From assembly GCF_002302635.1 (NCBI RefSeq), contig NZ_CP022387.1, positions 1,426,001 to 1,490,000 of the forward strand: a DNA stretch of 64,000 nt, in the 5' to 3' direction. The notes under the pieces were generated by a model. It was given only the letters and a program-made list of their open reading frames with translations. It searched no databases and was not told the origin of the DNA. The DNA comes from Capnocytophaga stomatis (GTDB lineage: Bacteria; Bacteroidota; Bacteroidia; Flavobacteriales; Flavobacteriaceae). Positions 17,502-26,404 of this stretch are shown in pieces. Each line of letters begins with the position of its first letter. The stretch's first letter is position 1. A program made the position numbers and the translations under genes.

Positions 17502-18272
17502 ATGAATAAATATCTGATGTTCTTTGTATTGTTGTCATACCATTGTTTTTCGCAACAACATCAAGAAGAGATTATTAAAACCTATTTGAACGATTGTGCG
17601 ATGAAATACAACTACAATTATCAGATGAAGCAATGGCAAGACTGTTTGGATTTAGGACTTCAAAGAGATAGTACTATTGCTTATTTGTGGCAACAGAAGG
17701 CAATGCCCTATTTCAAGGCACAAAAGTACGAAGTCGGAATGTCTTATTTGGACAAGGCAGTTATTTATAATCCGAAGCGTTGGTTGCCTTATCGGGGTTT
17801 TATCAAATGTATTTTTTCGAAGTCGTATAAGGAAGCAATTGATGATTTTGAGAAATCAATTCTTTTACTTGGTAATCAGTATGAAATGGATCATACATAT
17901 CGGTTTTACATAGCTTTATCCTACTTGCAACTTAACGAATTCGAAAAAGCAGAAAGATTATTTGAACAGGATATTTCAGAGCAGGAACAAAAATTCAAAA
18001 CGGCTCATTACTTGGATTTATTTTATTTTGGGATTTGTAAGTTTGAATTGGAAAAATTTGATGAGGCAATCATCTTTTTTGACAAAGCTCTTGAACAATA
18101 CCCTCAATTTTCAGATGTTTGGTATTATAAAGCGGTTTGTTTTTTACGTTTGGGACAATCCGAAAAAGCTGTTGAACCTTATGAAAAAGCCAAAGATTAC
18201 GCAAAACAAGGGTATACCATAAATGAAGACAACGTAGTTTATGAAAAATATCCTTATCAAGTACGATGGTAA
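17502..18272 (+). CDS. Secreted tetratricopeptide-repeat protein
   Basis: 256 residues. A signal peptide (MNKYLMFFVLLSYHCFSQQ) is cut near residue 18-19. The mature part is built of TPR helices: AYLWQQKAMPYFKAQKYEVGMSYLDKAVIYNP, a middle pair, and FDEAIIFFDKALEQYPQFSDVWYYKAVCFLRLGQSEKAVEPY. TPR proteins act as scaffolds; this one is probably periplasmic. It belongs to the accessory island and has no operon partner at short range. Confidence 0.8.
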   Translation: MNKYLMFFVLLSYHCFSQQHQEEIIKTYLNDCAMKYNYNYQMKQWQDCLDLGLQRDSTIAYLWQQKAMPYFKAQKYEVGMSYLDKAVIYNPKRWLPYRGFIKCIFSKSYKEAIDDFEKSILLLGNQYEMDHTYRFYIALSYLQLNEFEKAERLFEQDISEQEQKFKTAHYLDLFYFGICKFELEKFDEAIIFFDKALEQYPQFSDVWYYKAVCFLRLGQSEKAVEPYEKAKDYAKQGYTINEDNVVYEKYPYQVRW

Positions 18273-18363
18273 TTATGAAGTTCTGTAACTTTGTTAAAGT
18301 TTAAGAAAAGTTGAAGTTATATAGATGACCTATTGATTACTAATACATAGAAATATCCGCCAC

Positions 18364-18401
18364 ATTGTAAGGGCAAAATATATTTTGCTCCTACTTACAA
18401 T
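18364..18401. repeat. Palindromic TTGTAAGGGCAAAAT-type intergenic repeat
   Basis: An inverted pair ATTGTAAGGGCAAAA...TTTTGCTCCTACTTACAAT, ending 8 bp before the DUF1905-like gene. It resembles the GTAGGGGCAAA...TTTGCCCCTAC palindromes scattered between genes of Bacteroidetes, though that recollection is not checked here. Confidence 0.5.
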
Positions 18402-18409
18402 AAAAAACA

Positions 18410-18880
18410 ATGAAGTTATTAACTGATAAAATCTATCGTATTGAAAAATTTGAGGGCAAAGGCGGTTGGACGTTCGTTCGGCTTCCTGAAATCAAACCCA
18501 ACAAAAACGCCCCTTTTGGTTGGGTACGAGTTTTCGGCACTATTGATGGACATTCTATCGAAAAGTACAATTTACAATCGATGGGAAACGGAAATTTGTT
18601 TTTGCCACTGAATGCTCAAATCAGAAAGAAGATAAAGAAACAAGCAGGTGATGATGTGCATATTGTGTTGTATGAAGATAACGTTCCGTCAGAAATTGTT
18701 AACGAACTCAAAATGTGTTTACAAGATGAAAAACATCTTTGGGAAACATTTTTGAGCTATTCTGAAACAAAAAGAAAAAAACTAATTGATTGGATTTATC
18801 AGTCTAAAAATGAAGATGAAAAAGCAAACCGAATTGTGGAGATAATTAACAGAATAAGTAGTGAAAAAATAAAGGATTGA
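18410..18880 (+). CDS. DUF1905/YdeI-OmpD-associated protein
   Basis: 156 residues with two parts: an N-terminal DUF1905 beta domain (FEGKGGWTFVRLPE..., FGWVRVFGTIDGHSIEKYNLQSMGNGNLFLPLNAQIRKKIKKQAGD, about 10-85) and a C-terminal YdeI/OmpD-associated helical part (LWETFLSYSETKRKKLIDWIYQSKNEDEKANRIVEII). The family is linked to resistance to antibacterial peptides in a few bacteria, but the mechanism is unclear. It stands alone in the accessory island. Confidence 0.8.
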   Translation: MKLLTDKIYRIEKFEGKGGWTFVRLPEIKPNKNAPFGWVRVFGTIDGHSIEKYNLQSMGNGNLFLPLNAQIRKKIKKQAGDDVHIVLYEDNVPSEIVNELKMCLQDEKHLWETFLSYSETKRKKLIDWIYQSKNEDEKANRIVEIINRISSEKIKD

Positions 18881-18975
18881 CAATAAATTGGAAAAATCGC
18901 AATTGTAGTTCTTTTTTGTAATTAAAAGTTTTTATTTTCATATATTCACAAGTAAAAAAACAGTAAAATTAAACA

Positions 18976-19995
18976 ATGAAGCTATTTACCGATATAAAAG
19001 ATATTATTTTACAGGCTCGTGAAAAGGCGGTACGCTCAGTCAATAACGCACGTACGCTGATGTATTGGCATATTGGTAAACGTATTTTTGAGGAAGAACA
19101 GCAAGGTAAAAAACGAGCAGATTACGGAAGTTACCTCATTAAGGAGCTTTCTGCCAAGTTAGAACCCGACTTCGGGAGTCTTTGTTCATTTCGACAACTG
19201 AACTTATATAGGCAATTTTACAAAACTTTCCCAATTGTGAACGCACTGCATTCACAATTGAATTGGACTCAGTATAAGATACTTATGCGAATAGATGACC
19301 AACATAAACGAGAGTTTTACATCGCCGAAACAACAAAAAATAATTGGACTTCTCGGCAGTTGGAACGACAAATAAACGCTTCTTTGTACGAAAGACTTTT
19401 GCTTTCGAACGATAAAGAAAGCGTGCTTGCCGTTGCTCGAAATGAAAGGCAACCTTCTGACCCAAAGGAAATAATCAAAGACCCTATGGTTTTGGAATTT
19501 TTGGGTTTGAAACAACAAAGTACCTATTATGAAAAGGATTTAGAAACTAAAATGCTTTCTCATTTACAGGAGTTTTTGTTGGAATTGGGCAATGGGTTTT
19601 CGTTTGTAGCTCGGCAAAAACGCATTCATATTGAGGGAGATGAGTTTTTCGTAGATTTAGTGTTTTACAATCGTTTGTTACAAAGTTTTGTGATTATCGA
19701 AATCAAAACCGATAAACTTACCCATCAGGATATAGGGCAGTTACAGATGTACGTCAATTATTATGACCGCACACAGAAACTCAGCCACGAAAACCCAACT
19801 ATTGGCATTTTACTTTGTGCCGACAAAAATGACGCTGTGGTAAAATATACTCTTCCTGAGAATCAAAAGCATATTATAACAAGTAAATACCAATTGTATT
19901 TGCCAACAGAAAAACAACTTTTAGATGAAATACGTAAAGAAATTGAAAATTTTGAAATAAATGAAGAAGATGAAAAACCTGATGAAGTACAATAA
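18976..19995 (+). CDS. DUF1016/YhcG PDDEXK nuclease-domain protein
   Basis: 339 residues. The N-terminal DUF1016 domain (SVNNARTLMYWHIGKRIFEEEQQGKKRADYG, SFRQLNLYRQFYKTFP, WTSRQLERQI) covers about 10-165. The C-terminal PDDEXK nuclease fold (about 180-320) shows FFVDLVFYNRLLQSFVIIEIKT: the D-x(n)-E-x-K active site is intact, with the family's QLQMYVNYYD following. Proteins of this kind occur in variable islands next to restriction-type genes and transposons; here there is no methylase or specificity subunit. A nuclease role is likely but the target is unknown. Confidence 0.88.
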   Translation: MKLFTDIKDIILQAREKAVRSVNNARTLMYWHIGKRIFEEEQQGKKRADYGSYLIKELSAKLEPDFGSLCSFRQLNLYRQFYKTFPIVNALHSQLNWTQYKILMRIDDQHKREFYIAETTKNNWTSRQLERQINASLYERLLLSNDKESVLAVARNERQPSDPKEIIKDPMVLEFLGLKQQSTYYEKDLETKMLSHLQEFLLELGNGFSFVARQKRIHIEGDEFFVDLVFYNRLLQSFVIIEIKTDKLTHQDIGQLQMYVNYYDRTQKLSHENPTIGILLCADKNDAVVKYTLPENQKHIITSKYQLYLPTEKQLLDEIRKEIENFEINEEDEKPDEVQ

Positions 19996-20103
19996 AAATC
20001 TTTCATCATAAACAAGAAAAACAGCTTAATTCAGCTTGAAAATAGAAAAAATTAGCAAAATCAATAGAATTTTAAATAGAAACACCAAATAAGTAAGAAT
20101 GAT

Positions 20104-21396
20104 ATGAGTGTAAAAGTACTAATGTTCGGTTGGGAGTTTCCGCCCCACATCAGTGGAGGACTTGGCACAGCCTGCTACGGAATCGCCAAAGGCTTGGCAA
20201 AGCACGATGTAAATGTTTTGTTCGTGATGCCAAAAGCAGGAGGCGATGAAGATAGTTCCGTTGCCGACATCATAAACGCAAGTGATGTGGAAATGCTTCA
20301 AAATATGGAAAACATTGAAGAATTCTGGAAGAACATCAACTTTATGGAAATCGGCTCGAATCTGGTTCCGTATTTAGACCCCGAAACCTTTGCCCGCGAA
20401 CGCGAAGCTTATCTGAAAACGGGCGAAAGTAAGGAGAAAATTTCTTTCAGAAATAAATTCCAATTCTCGGGAAAGTACGGCGCAAACCTGATGGAGGAAG
20501 TCTATCGGTATGCTTTGGTTGCCGGAACCGTGGCAAAGAATCATCAGTTTGATGTTATTCACGCCCACGATTGGCTCACGTACAGCGCAGGGATTGTTGC
20601 TAAGAAACTATCGGGAAAACCGCTTGTCGTTCACGTGCACGCTACGGAATATGACAGAGGCGGGGAACACAATCGAAATACATTAGTTTACGACATCGAA
20701 AAACGAGGAATGGAAGCCGCCGACATTGTGGTTACGGTGAGTAACTGGACGCGCAACATCGTGGTTGAGAAGTACGGAATCAATCCGGAGAAGGTTATCA
20801 CGGTGCACAATGCAGTTGACTTTTCGGCAGAGACCACCGAGAAGGAAGAACGAGGCGTTAAAGAGAAAATCGTGACTTTCTTAGGAAGAATCACGCTGCA
20901 AAAAGGTCCGGAATACTTCGTTGAAGCCGCCGCAAAGGTGTTAAAACGAACGCCCAATGTGCGTTTTGTAATGGCAGGAAGCGGCGAAAAGATGAATCCG
21001 CTTGTCCGACGAGTGGCACAGCTGGGCATCGGAACAAAATTCCATTTCACGGGCTTTCTCAAAGGAGGCGAAGTGCAACGGATGTTCCGTTATAGTGATG
21101 TGTATGTAATGCCTTCGGTTTCGGAGCCTTTCGGGATTTCGCCTTTGGAAGCGATGCGTTCGGGCGTGCCTACCATCATTTCAAAACAGTCGGGCGTAGC
21201 CGAAGTATTGAATCACGCCATTAAAGTTGATTATTGGGACATTGACGCACTGGCTGACGCTATTCACGGCATTCTCTCCTACCCTACGCTCGCCGAATTT
21301 ATGTCGCGGGAAGGCTACGACGAGGTAAATCAACTCAAATGGGAAAATGCTTCCTTAAAGCTCAAAACCATTTATGAGATGCTTGTGAGTAAGTAA
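20104..21396 (+). CDS. GT4-type glycosyltransferase, probable glycogen synthase
   Basis: 430 residues. A GT-B protein: the N-terminal MFGWEFPPHISGGLGTACYGIAKGLA carries the glycine-rich acceptor loop of glycogen synthase relatives, HAHDWLTY lies near residue 155, and the C-terminal half has FLGRITLQKGPEYFVEAA, MAGSGEK and E-x7-E as EPFGISPLE. The same short gene, next to a GH57 gene and a debranching enzyme, is the usual Bacteroidetes glycogen locus, so it probably elongates glycogen from a nucleotide sugar. The accessory island separates it from the debranching gene; the GH57 gene follows after 35 bp. Confidence 0.85.
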   Translation: MSVKVLMFGWEFPPHISGGLGTACYGIAKGLAKHDVNVLFVMPKAGGDEDSSVADIINASDVEMLQNMENIEEFWKNINFMEIGSNLVPYLDPETFAREREAYLKTGESKEKISFRNKFQFSGKYGANLMEEVYRYALVAGTVAKNHQFDVIHAHDWLTYSAGIVAKKLSGKPLVVHVHATEYDRGGEHNRNTLVYDIEKRGMEAADIVVTVSNWTRNIVVEKYGINPEKVITVHNAVDFSAETTEKEERGVKEKIVTFLGRITLQKGPEYFVEAAAKVLKRTPNVRFVMAGSGEKMNPLVRRVAQLGIGTKFHFTGFLKGGEVQRMFRYSDVYVMPSVSEPFGISPLEAMRSGVPTIISKQSGVAEVLNHAIKVDYWDIDALADAIHGILSYPTLAEFMSREGYDEVNQLKWENASLKLKTIYEMLVSK

Positions 21397-21431
21397 AGAA
21401 TGACCAATCAGTAAATTATAAAAACTATAAG

Positions 21432-22676
21432 ATGGCAGAAAATAAAAAAGAATCAAGAAATATCAACATAAAAACAGATAACGATATGAAGAAATCAGTT
21501 TGTATTTATTTTCAAATACACCACCCCGAACGACTTAGAAAATATCATTTCTTTGATATAGGAAAGAAACATAACTATTTTGATAATTACGCCAATCGTT
21601 CTGAATTAGAAGACCTTGCCGAAAATTGTTATCTCCCTGCCAACGCACTGTTGTTGGATTTGATTAAGAAATACAACGGAAAGTTCAAGGTGGCTTTCTC
21701 GATTTCGGGTTCGGCAATCGACCAATTAAATATGCACACCCCTGAGGTAATCCGTTCGTTCCAAGAGCTTGCCGAGACGGGCAATGTGGAATTCTTGGCG
21801 GAAACCTATTCGCATTCTTTGGCTTCTCTTTCAGAGGATTCGGACGAGTTTGAACAACAAGTGAAACGCCACGTTGCCACGGTAAAAAGTCTTTTCGGTA
21901 AGAAGCCCGTAACTTTCCGCAATACGTCCTTGATTTATTCGGATAAAATCGGAGAGCGGGTAGCAAAACTCGGCTTTAAAACAATGCTTACCGATGGGGC
22001 AAAACACGTGTTGGGTTGGAAAAGTCCGAATTTCGTGTATCAAAACCCAACCAGCGAAAACCTAAACTTATTGCTCAAAAACAGCAAGTTAAGTGATGAT
22101 ATTGCCATCAAGTTTTCCGATAGGCAGTGGGGTGAATATCCGCTTACTTCCGAGAAGTACGCCTCGTGGGTAAAACACAGTTTGGCAGAAACCGAAGTGG
22201 TCAATTTGTTTATGAATTACGACGTAATCGGTCATTATAATCGCAAAGAAAGTGGCATTTTCGACTTTTTGGAACATTTCGTAAAAAATATGATGGAAGA
22301 TGATGATTATCAGTTTCTTCTTCCGAAAGAAGTCGTAAAAAAACACAGCCCGAAAGATGTATTGTACGTTCCTTACCCAATTTCGTGGACGGACGAAGAA
22401 CGCGACACCACCTCTTGGCTCGGAAACGAATTGCAACAGGAGGCGTTCAATCAGTTGTTTAAAATTCAGTCGTTGGTTAAGAAGAAGAAAAACACCGAAC
22501 TTTCAGACGATTACAGCCGTTTGCAAGCCAGCGAGCATTTTTATCATATGCGGACAAAACTTTTCTCCACTTCGGACTATCACAAGTATTTCTCCCCGTA
22601 TGATTCTCCGTATGAGGCGTTTATCAACTATATGAACATTCTAAGTGACTTTGAGGTGCGTTTGGAGGCGAAGTAA
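21432..22676 (+). CDS. GH57-family alpha-amylase/glucanotransferase
   Basis: 414 residues. GH57 signs: YFQIHHPERLR (motif 1, His pair), FSISGSAIDQL, EFLAETYSHSLASL (motif with catalytic Glu region) and later NYDVIGHYN and FLEHFV. It acts on alpha-1,4 glucans. An alternative start is the ATG at 21486 (MKKSVCIYFQIHHP), where most relatives begin; the first 18 residues may not be translated. It closes the glycogen cluster and is followed by a strong terminator. Confidence 0.88.
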   Translation: MAENKKESRNINIKTDNDMKKSVCIYFQIHHPERLRKYHFFDIGKKHNYFDNYANRSELEDLAENCYLPANALLLDLIKKYNGKFKVAFSISGSAIDQLNMHTPEVIRSFQELAETGNVEFLAETYSHSLASLSEDSDEFEQQVKRHVATVKSLFGKKPVTFRNTSLIYSDKIGERVAKLGFKTMLTDGAKHVLGWKSPNFVYQNPTSENLNLLLKNSKLSDDIAIKFSDRQWGEYPLTSEKYASWVKHSLAETEVVNLFMNYDVIGHYNRKESGIFDFLEHFVKNMMEDDDYQFLLPKEVVKKHSPKDVLYVPYPISWTDEERDTTSWLGNELQQEAFNQLFKIQSLVKKKKNTELSDDYSRLQASEHFYHMRTKLFSTSDYHKYFSPYDSPYEAFINYMNILSDFEVRLEAK

Positions 22677-22684
22677 TTTTTTAT

Positions 22685-22723
22685 AAAAACTGCCGTAAGT
22701 TAAAACTACGGCAGTTTTTTTTT
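22685..22723 (+). terminator. Terminator after the glycogen locus
   Basis: Stem AAAAACTGCCGTA / TACGGCAGTTTTT (22685-22697 and 22707-22719), 9-nt loop, nine Ts. Confidence 0.9.
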
Positions 22724-22832
22724 GCAAGTTCATTACACAAATCACTTGAAGTGATGAGCTATCCTAAGTTTTTGTATAAGTCAAGAACTAAAAATAATTT
22801 CGTTCGTTTGACCTAGAAATGCACTAATCAAC

Positions 22833-22864
22833 TTGTTTTTATTCAGTTTAAATAACTATATTTG
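22833..22864 (+). promoter_or_regulatory. Promoter of the BIG2/LRR lipoprotein gene
   Basis: TTG (22833-22835), 21 bp spacer, TATATTTG (22857-22864), 33 bp before the ATG. Fits the Bacteroidetes consensus. Confidence 0.6.
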
Positions 22865-22897
22865 CACCCTCAAAAAATTAACTAATATTTTATAACG

Positions 22898-24649
22898 ATG
22901 AAAAAAATAAGTTTTATGCTGGGATTGGTTCTTTTGGGGCTAACCACGACCTTCGTCTCTTGTGATAAAGACGACAAAAAAGAAATCGAAAAACCTGTTT
23001 ATAAAGAGATTAAAGTAGATAAAAGCAGTCTGACGCTTTCGGTAGGCAACAGCGAAATCCTTGAAATTACCGAAGGAAACGGAGGATACAAAGTAACATC
23101 TTCCGATGAGAGCAAAGCCACTGCTTCCATAAAAAACAATACACAGGTAGTAGTGGAGGCTAAAAAATCGGGAGAGGTTACCCTAATGATAACAGATGCT
23201 CAAAGCAAACAGGCTTCCGTAAAAGTAGTTGTTTTTGAATCAATTGCTTTGGATAGCAAAACGGTTATTGCAAAGAAAGGAACTCAGAAAACCGTTACTA
23301 TCCAATCAGGTTCGGGGGCTTATTCTGTGGATTCGAAAGATAAAACTATCGCTACGGCAACTCTTAGTGGAACAACTTCTGTTGTAATTTCGGCAGTGTC
23401 TAACGGAAATACTACCATTGTGGTAACGGATACTAAAACAAACAAAACCGAAGAAATTGCAGTAACAGTTTCTGAACTTTCCATCGGTAAAAATGCAGTT
23501 GAATTGAAAGTGGGTGTCACTGAAAATGTAGCTATTACTTCGGGTTCAGGAACTTATGGGATTTCTTCGGATAAAGAAAATGTGGCTTCCGCAGAAATTC
23601 TTAATGGTGAGGTAAAAATCAGTGCAAAAGCCGCTGGCACTGCCACAATCACACTTACTGATGAGCAAACAGCTGAGGTGCAGGAAATTTCCGTAAAAGT
23701 AATGGAAGAATTACGAATGGAAAAGCAAGAATTATCGGTAAAAAACAAAGACCACGAAATTATAAATATTTTGGGAGCTGATAACGCCAACGGAGATTAT
23801 CAGTTTGAGATTAGCACACAGCCTGCCGATGTGGTTGAAGTTAAGTCACAATGGTTTGATGCCACACAAGGTCATCATCTGAAGGTAACAGGTTTAAAAC
23901 CGGGAGAAGCTACCGTTACCGTAAAAGACAAACAAACCAATCAGGTAACGACTTTCAGAGTTACAGTTGAAAAAGCAGATTTTAGTCTTCCTCAAACTGC
24001 TTTATCACTTTATGCGGGAGAAAGAACGACAGTAACGATTGCAGGAAATGGGCAATATGAAGTAAATTCGGGTAACAGCTCGGTGGCTACGGCAACAGAA
24101 AGCAACGGAGTACTTACTATTGTGGCTGTTGGCGAAGGTTCTACCAATATCACCGTGAAAGATATTTTAAAGAATGAAACCAAAAACATTGCAGTAACAG
24201 TGACTGTAAAATCTTTGTTTACAATAGATGAAAACGGTGTTTTAACCGCAGTTGACCCTTCAGCTATTGTTGCTGAGATGGTAATTCCTAAAAATGTGAA
24301 AAAGATTAAATATCAACTTTTTTATAATCACAATAGAGATATTATTGAAAGCGTTACAATGGAGGGGATTGAAGAGATAGGTTCTTTTGATTTTGCTTTA
24401 CAGAAAAAATTAACTAAGGTTATATTAGGAGATAAAGTGAAAAGTATTGGAAATATTGCTTTTGCGTCTTCTACAAAATTAAGTGAAGTTAAAATTAAAG
24501 CACAGATTCCTCCTACATTGAAAGGGAATCCTTTTGGTAATATCTCAAAGACAAAAGTATTAAAAGTTCCAATAGGTACAAAAGAGACTTACCATGCGTC
24601 GGATTGGGGTAAATTTTTCAAGAGTGAAGAAATCATTGAAGAAAATTAA
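22898..24649 (+). CDS. Surface lipoprotein with BIG2-like repeats and BspA-type leucine-rich repeats
   Basis: 583 residues. The signal peptide ends in lipobox FVSC, and the Cys is followed by DKDDKKE, which fits the lipoprotein export signal described for Capnocytophaga (K followed by two acidic residues just after the Cys), so it should be outside the cell. Five Ig-like BIG2-type units follow (about 38-108, 110-190, 190-265, 267-355, 356-435), each with a 'L.V......I..G.G.Y.V.S' start and an 'G.A.ITV.D' end. Residues about 440-580 look like BspA/LRR_5 repeats (IVIPKNVKKI, VTMEGIEEIGSFDFALQ, VILGDKVKSIGNIAFASS). An adhesin-like or ligand-binding role is inferred. Confidence 0.85.
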   Translation: MKKISFMLGLVLLGLTTTFVSCDKDDKKEIEKPVYKEIKVDKSSLTLSVGNSEILEITEGNGGYKVTSSDESKATASIKNNTQVVVEAKKSGEVTLMITDAQSKQASVKVVVFESIALDSKTVIAKKGTQKTVTIQSGSGAYSVDSKDKTIATATLSGTTSVVISAVSNGNTTIVVTDTKTNKTEEIAVTVSELSIGKNAVELKVGVTENVAITSGSGTYGISSDKENVASAEILNGEVKISAKAAGTATITLTDEQTAEVQEISVKVMEELRMEKQELSVKNKDHEIINILGADNANGDYQFEISTQPADVVEVKSQWFDATQGHHLKVTGLKPGEATVTVKDKQTNQVTTFRVTVEKADFSLPQTALSLYAGERTTVTIAGNGQYEVNSGNSSVATATESNGVLTIVAVGEGSTNITVKDILKNETKNIAVTVTVKSLFTIDENGVLTAVDPSAIVAEMVIPKNVKKIKYQLFYNHNRDIIESVTMEGIEEIGSFDFALQKKLTKVILGDKVKSIGNIAFASSTKLSEVKIKAQIPPTLKGNPFGNISKTKVLKVPIGTKETYHASDWGKFFKSEEIIEEN

Positions 24650-24668
24650 TTCATATAAACACAAAAAT

Positions 24669-24701
24669 AAGAGGAGAATTTTCAATATTCTCCTCTTTTT
24701 T
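24669..24701 (+). terminator. Terminator after the BIG2/LRR gene
   Basis: AAGAGGAGAAT / ATTCTCCTCTT stem (24669-24679 and 24687-24697), 7-nt loop, T run. It also faces the converging pseudogene. Confidence 0.88.
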
Positions 24702-24710
24702 GTTTGACGA

Positions 24711-25025
24711 TTAAAGGTCAAATCGTATGCCTAATGAAACTATGTTTTGCTTTGGTGTATTGTTTTCAAATAATGGGTTCAAATCATATTTGAAGTATAG
24801 TGTATTACCTTTGTAACCCAAATAAGCACTTAAACCGTATACAAAATCAGAGGTATTGAAATCGTACTTTTGTAAAACTCGGTCATCATTTCTTCGGAAG
24901 AAATTTTTTGTTTTTAAATGTGTACCTATAAAACCTCCAACACCTATGCGAAAGTTGCCTAAGTCTTCGTAAAAAGTTCTCCCATTGCGTTCAAATCTTT
25001 TTCCCAAATCATATTCAAGATGCAA
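24711..25025 (-). pseudogene. C-terminal remnant of an outer-membrane beta-barrel protein
   Basis: About 105 codons ending in SLGIRFDL (aromatic/Leu C-terminus typical of outer-membrane proteins) with alternating strands such as LHLEYDLGKRFE and NTLYFKYDLNPLF. There is no signal peptide or ATG; the frame is already open and beta-like (TFPLHLEYD) upstream of the TTG at 25025, overlapping the end of the sigma frame. The N-terminal half of the barrel is missing. See the sigma remnant at 25034. Confidence 0.65.
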
Positions 25026-25033
25026 AGGGAATG

Positions 25034-25369
25034 TCAGATGTGAATTTCTTCAGAGTAATATGTTTCTTCGGTGTAAAAAAGTTGTTTTTCTGAGCGAAGG
25101 AAAGAAATGCATTCGTTGGTAATGATTCTTCGTATCCAACCTTCAAAACTTCCTTGAAAAGAAAAATTCTTCAAATTTGAAAACACTTTTAAAAATGCTG
25201 TAATCATCACATCTTCAGATAGATGAATATCTTTGATATATCGGCGACAAACACCCAGCATTTTTGGCGAGTATGTTGTAAAAATGTGCTTTTGTGCCAT
25301 TCGGTCATTGTTCATAGCCTGCCGAATTAGTTCTTTTTCGTTGTTGTATAAATTTTTCTTTATATTCAC
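25034..25369 (-). pseudogene. Truncated ECF sigma factor (region 2 only)
   Basis: 111 residues with an intact sigma-70 region 2: ELIRQAMNNDRMAQKHIFTTYSPKMLGVCRRYIKDIHLSEDVMITAFLKVFSNLKNF and FEGWIRRIITNECISFLR (-10 recognition). Region 4 is absent; the frame stops after about 25 unrelated residues. Flavobacterial homologues are about 170-190 residues and precede membrane or barrel genes, so a deletion from inside sigma to inside the barrel gene explains this arrangement. Confidence 0.7.
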
Positions 25370-25472
25370 ATTCGTTTTTTTCTTTTTCAGTATAGACGCA
25401 AGAAATGCAAAAAGAGTTGCATCTTGGGCAAAAATAATTTTTTTGTTACTATTTTATTTTTCTGATTTTTCA

Positions 25473-25480
25473 TATTTTTG
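25473..25480 (+). promoter_or_regulatory. Putative -7 box for rpiB
   Basis: TATTTTTG, 23 bp before the rpiB ATG; the -33 box is not clear. Confidence 0.4.
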
Positions 25481-25503
25481 CCATTCAAAAAACACAATCA
25501 GAT

Positions 25504-25935
25504 ATGAAAATAGCTATAGGAAATGACCACGCAGGTCCAGCTTACAAAAAAGCCATTGTTACTTACTTAGAAAGTCAAAATATTGAAGTTCTGAACTTTG
25601 GAACAGATACGTTTGACAGTGTTGATTATCCCGATTTTGGGCATAAGGTAGCCCAAGCCGTTGCTTCAAAAAATGCAGATTTAGGAATTGTAATCTGCGG
25701 AAGTGGCAACGGAATTGCCATAACAGCCAATAAACATCAGCAAATCCGATGTGCTTTGTGTTGGACAAAAGAAATCGCAGCATTGGCACGCCAACACAAC
25801 GATGCGAATGTGATAAGTATTCCGGCACGTTTTACTGCCATTGAGCAAGCTGTTGAAATTGTTAAAACATTTTTAAATACTGATTTTGAGGGTGGAAGAC
25901 ATTCCAATCGTGTAAACAAAATAACTTGTATGTAA
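25504..25935 (+). CDS. rpiB: Ribose-5-phosphate isomerase B
   Basis: 143 residues of the RpiB/LacAB family. NDHAG (Asp-His near residue 8), the catalytic Cys in VICGSGNGI (about 69), and NVISIPAR are visible. It interconverts ribulose- and ribose-5-phosphate in the non-oxidative pentose phosphate pathway. The C-terminus GGRHSNRVNKI is typical. It overlaps in operon style with the next gene (1 bp spacing). Confidence 0.95.
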   Translation: MKIAIGNDHAGPAYKKAIVTYLESQNIEVLNFGTDTFDSVDYPDFGHKVAQAVASKNADLGIVICGSGNGIAITANKHQQIRCALCWTKEIAALARQHNDANVISIPARFTAIEQAVEIVKTFLNTDFEGGRHSNRVNKITCM

Positions 25936-25936
25936 A

Positions 25937-26404
25937 ATGAATTCAAAATCACTTTTTTTTAAATCTCTGACTATAATTCATTTGGCATTACTTACAGGTC
26001 AGTTGCTTTTTGGTGTGGTTGTTTATTTTTTGAATAGGGAAATTTGGCAATATCATTTTCCTTCTTCGAACCACTTTTTTTGGGTGGCTATGGCACTTAT
26101 TTTTGCAGTACTTTTAGGTCATAAAGTATTCTACAAAAAAGGTCTTGAAGAAGTGAGAAACAAAAAATCACTCTCTGAAAAATTGGCTACTTTTCAAGGT
26201 GTTTGTATCGTGAAATACGGCTTAATTGAGGCAGCTTCAATTACTTGTATTGTTTTTGCTTTGCTTACTGAAAACATATACTTTCTGCTCATTTCAGGGT
26301 GTTTACTTTTGTATTTTATTACTTTGAAGCCAACAAAAGAAAGGGTAATAAACGATTTGGAGCTTAACAGAGAACTTCAAGAGCAGTTTAACAAAGAATG
26401 TTAA
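25937..26404 (+). CDS. Membrane protein of unknown function
   Basis: 155 residues with about four hydrophobic segments (near 8-32, 45-65, 90-110, 113-130), a short charged cytoplasmic loop and a charged C-terminus (KERVINDLELNRELQEQF). No family recognised. It starts 1 bp after rpiB and its stop overlaps the start of tcdA, so the three genes form an operon. Such a gene between rpiB and tcdA is likely conserved in relatives, but I cannot check this. Confidence 0.8.
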   Translation: MNSKSLFFKSLTIIHLALLTGQLLFGVVVYFLNREIWQYHFPSSNHFFWVAMALIFAVLLGHKVFYKKGLEEVRNKKSLSEKLATFQGVCIVKYGLIEAASITCIVFALLTENIYFLLISGCLLLYFITLKPTKERVINDLELNRELQEQFNKEC

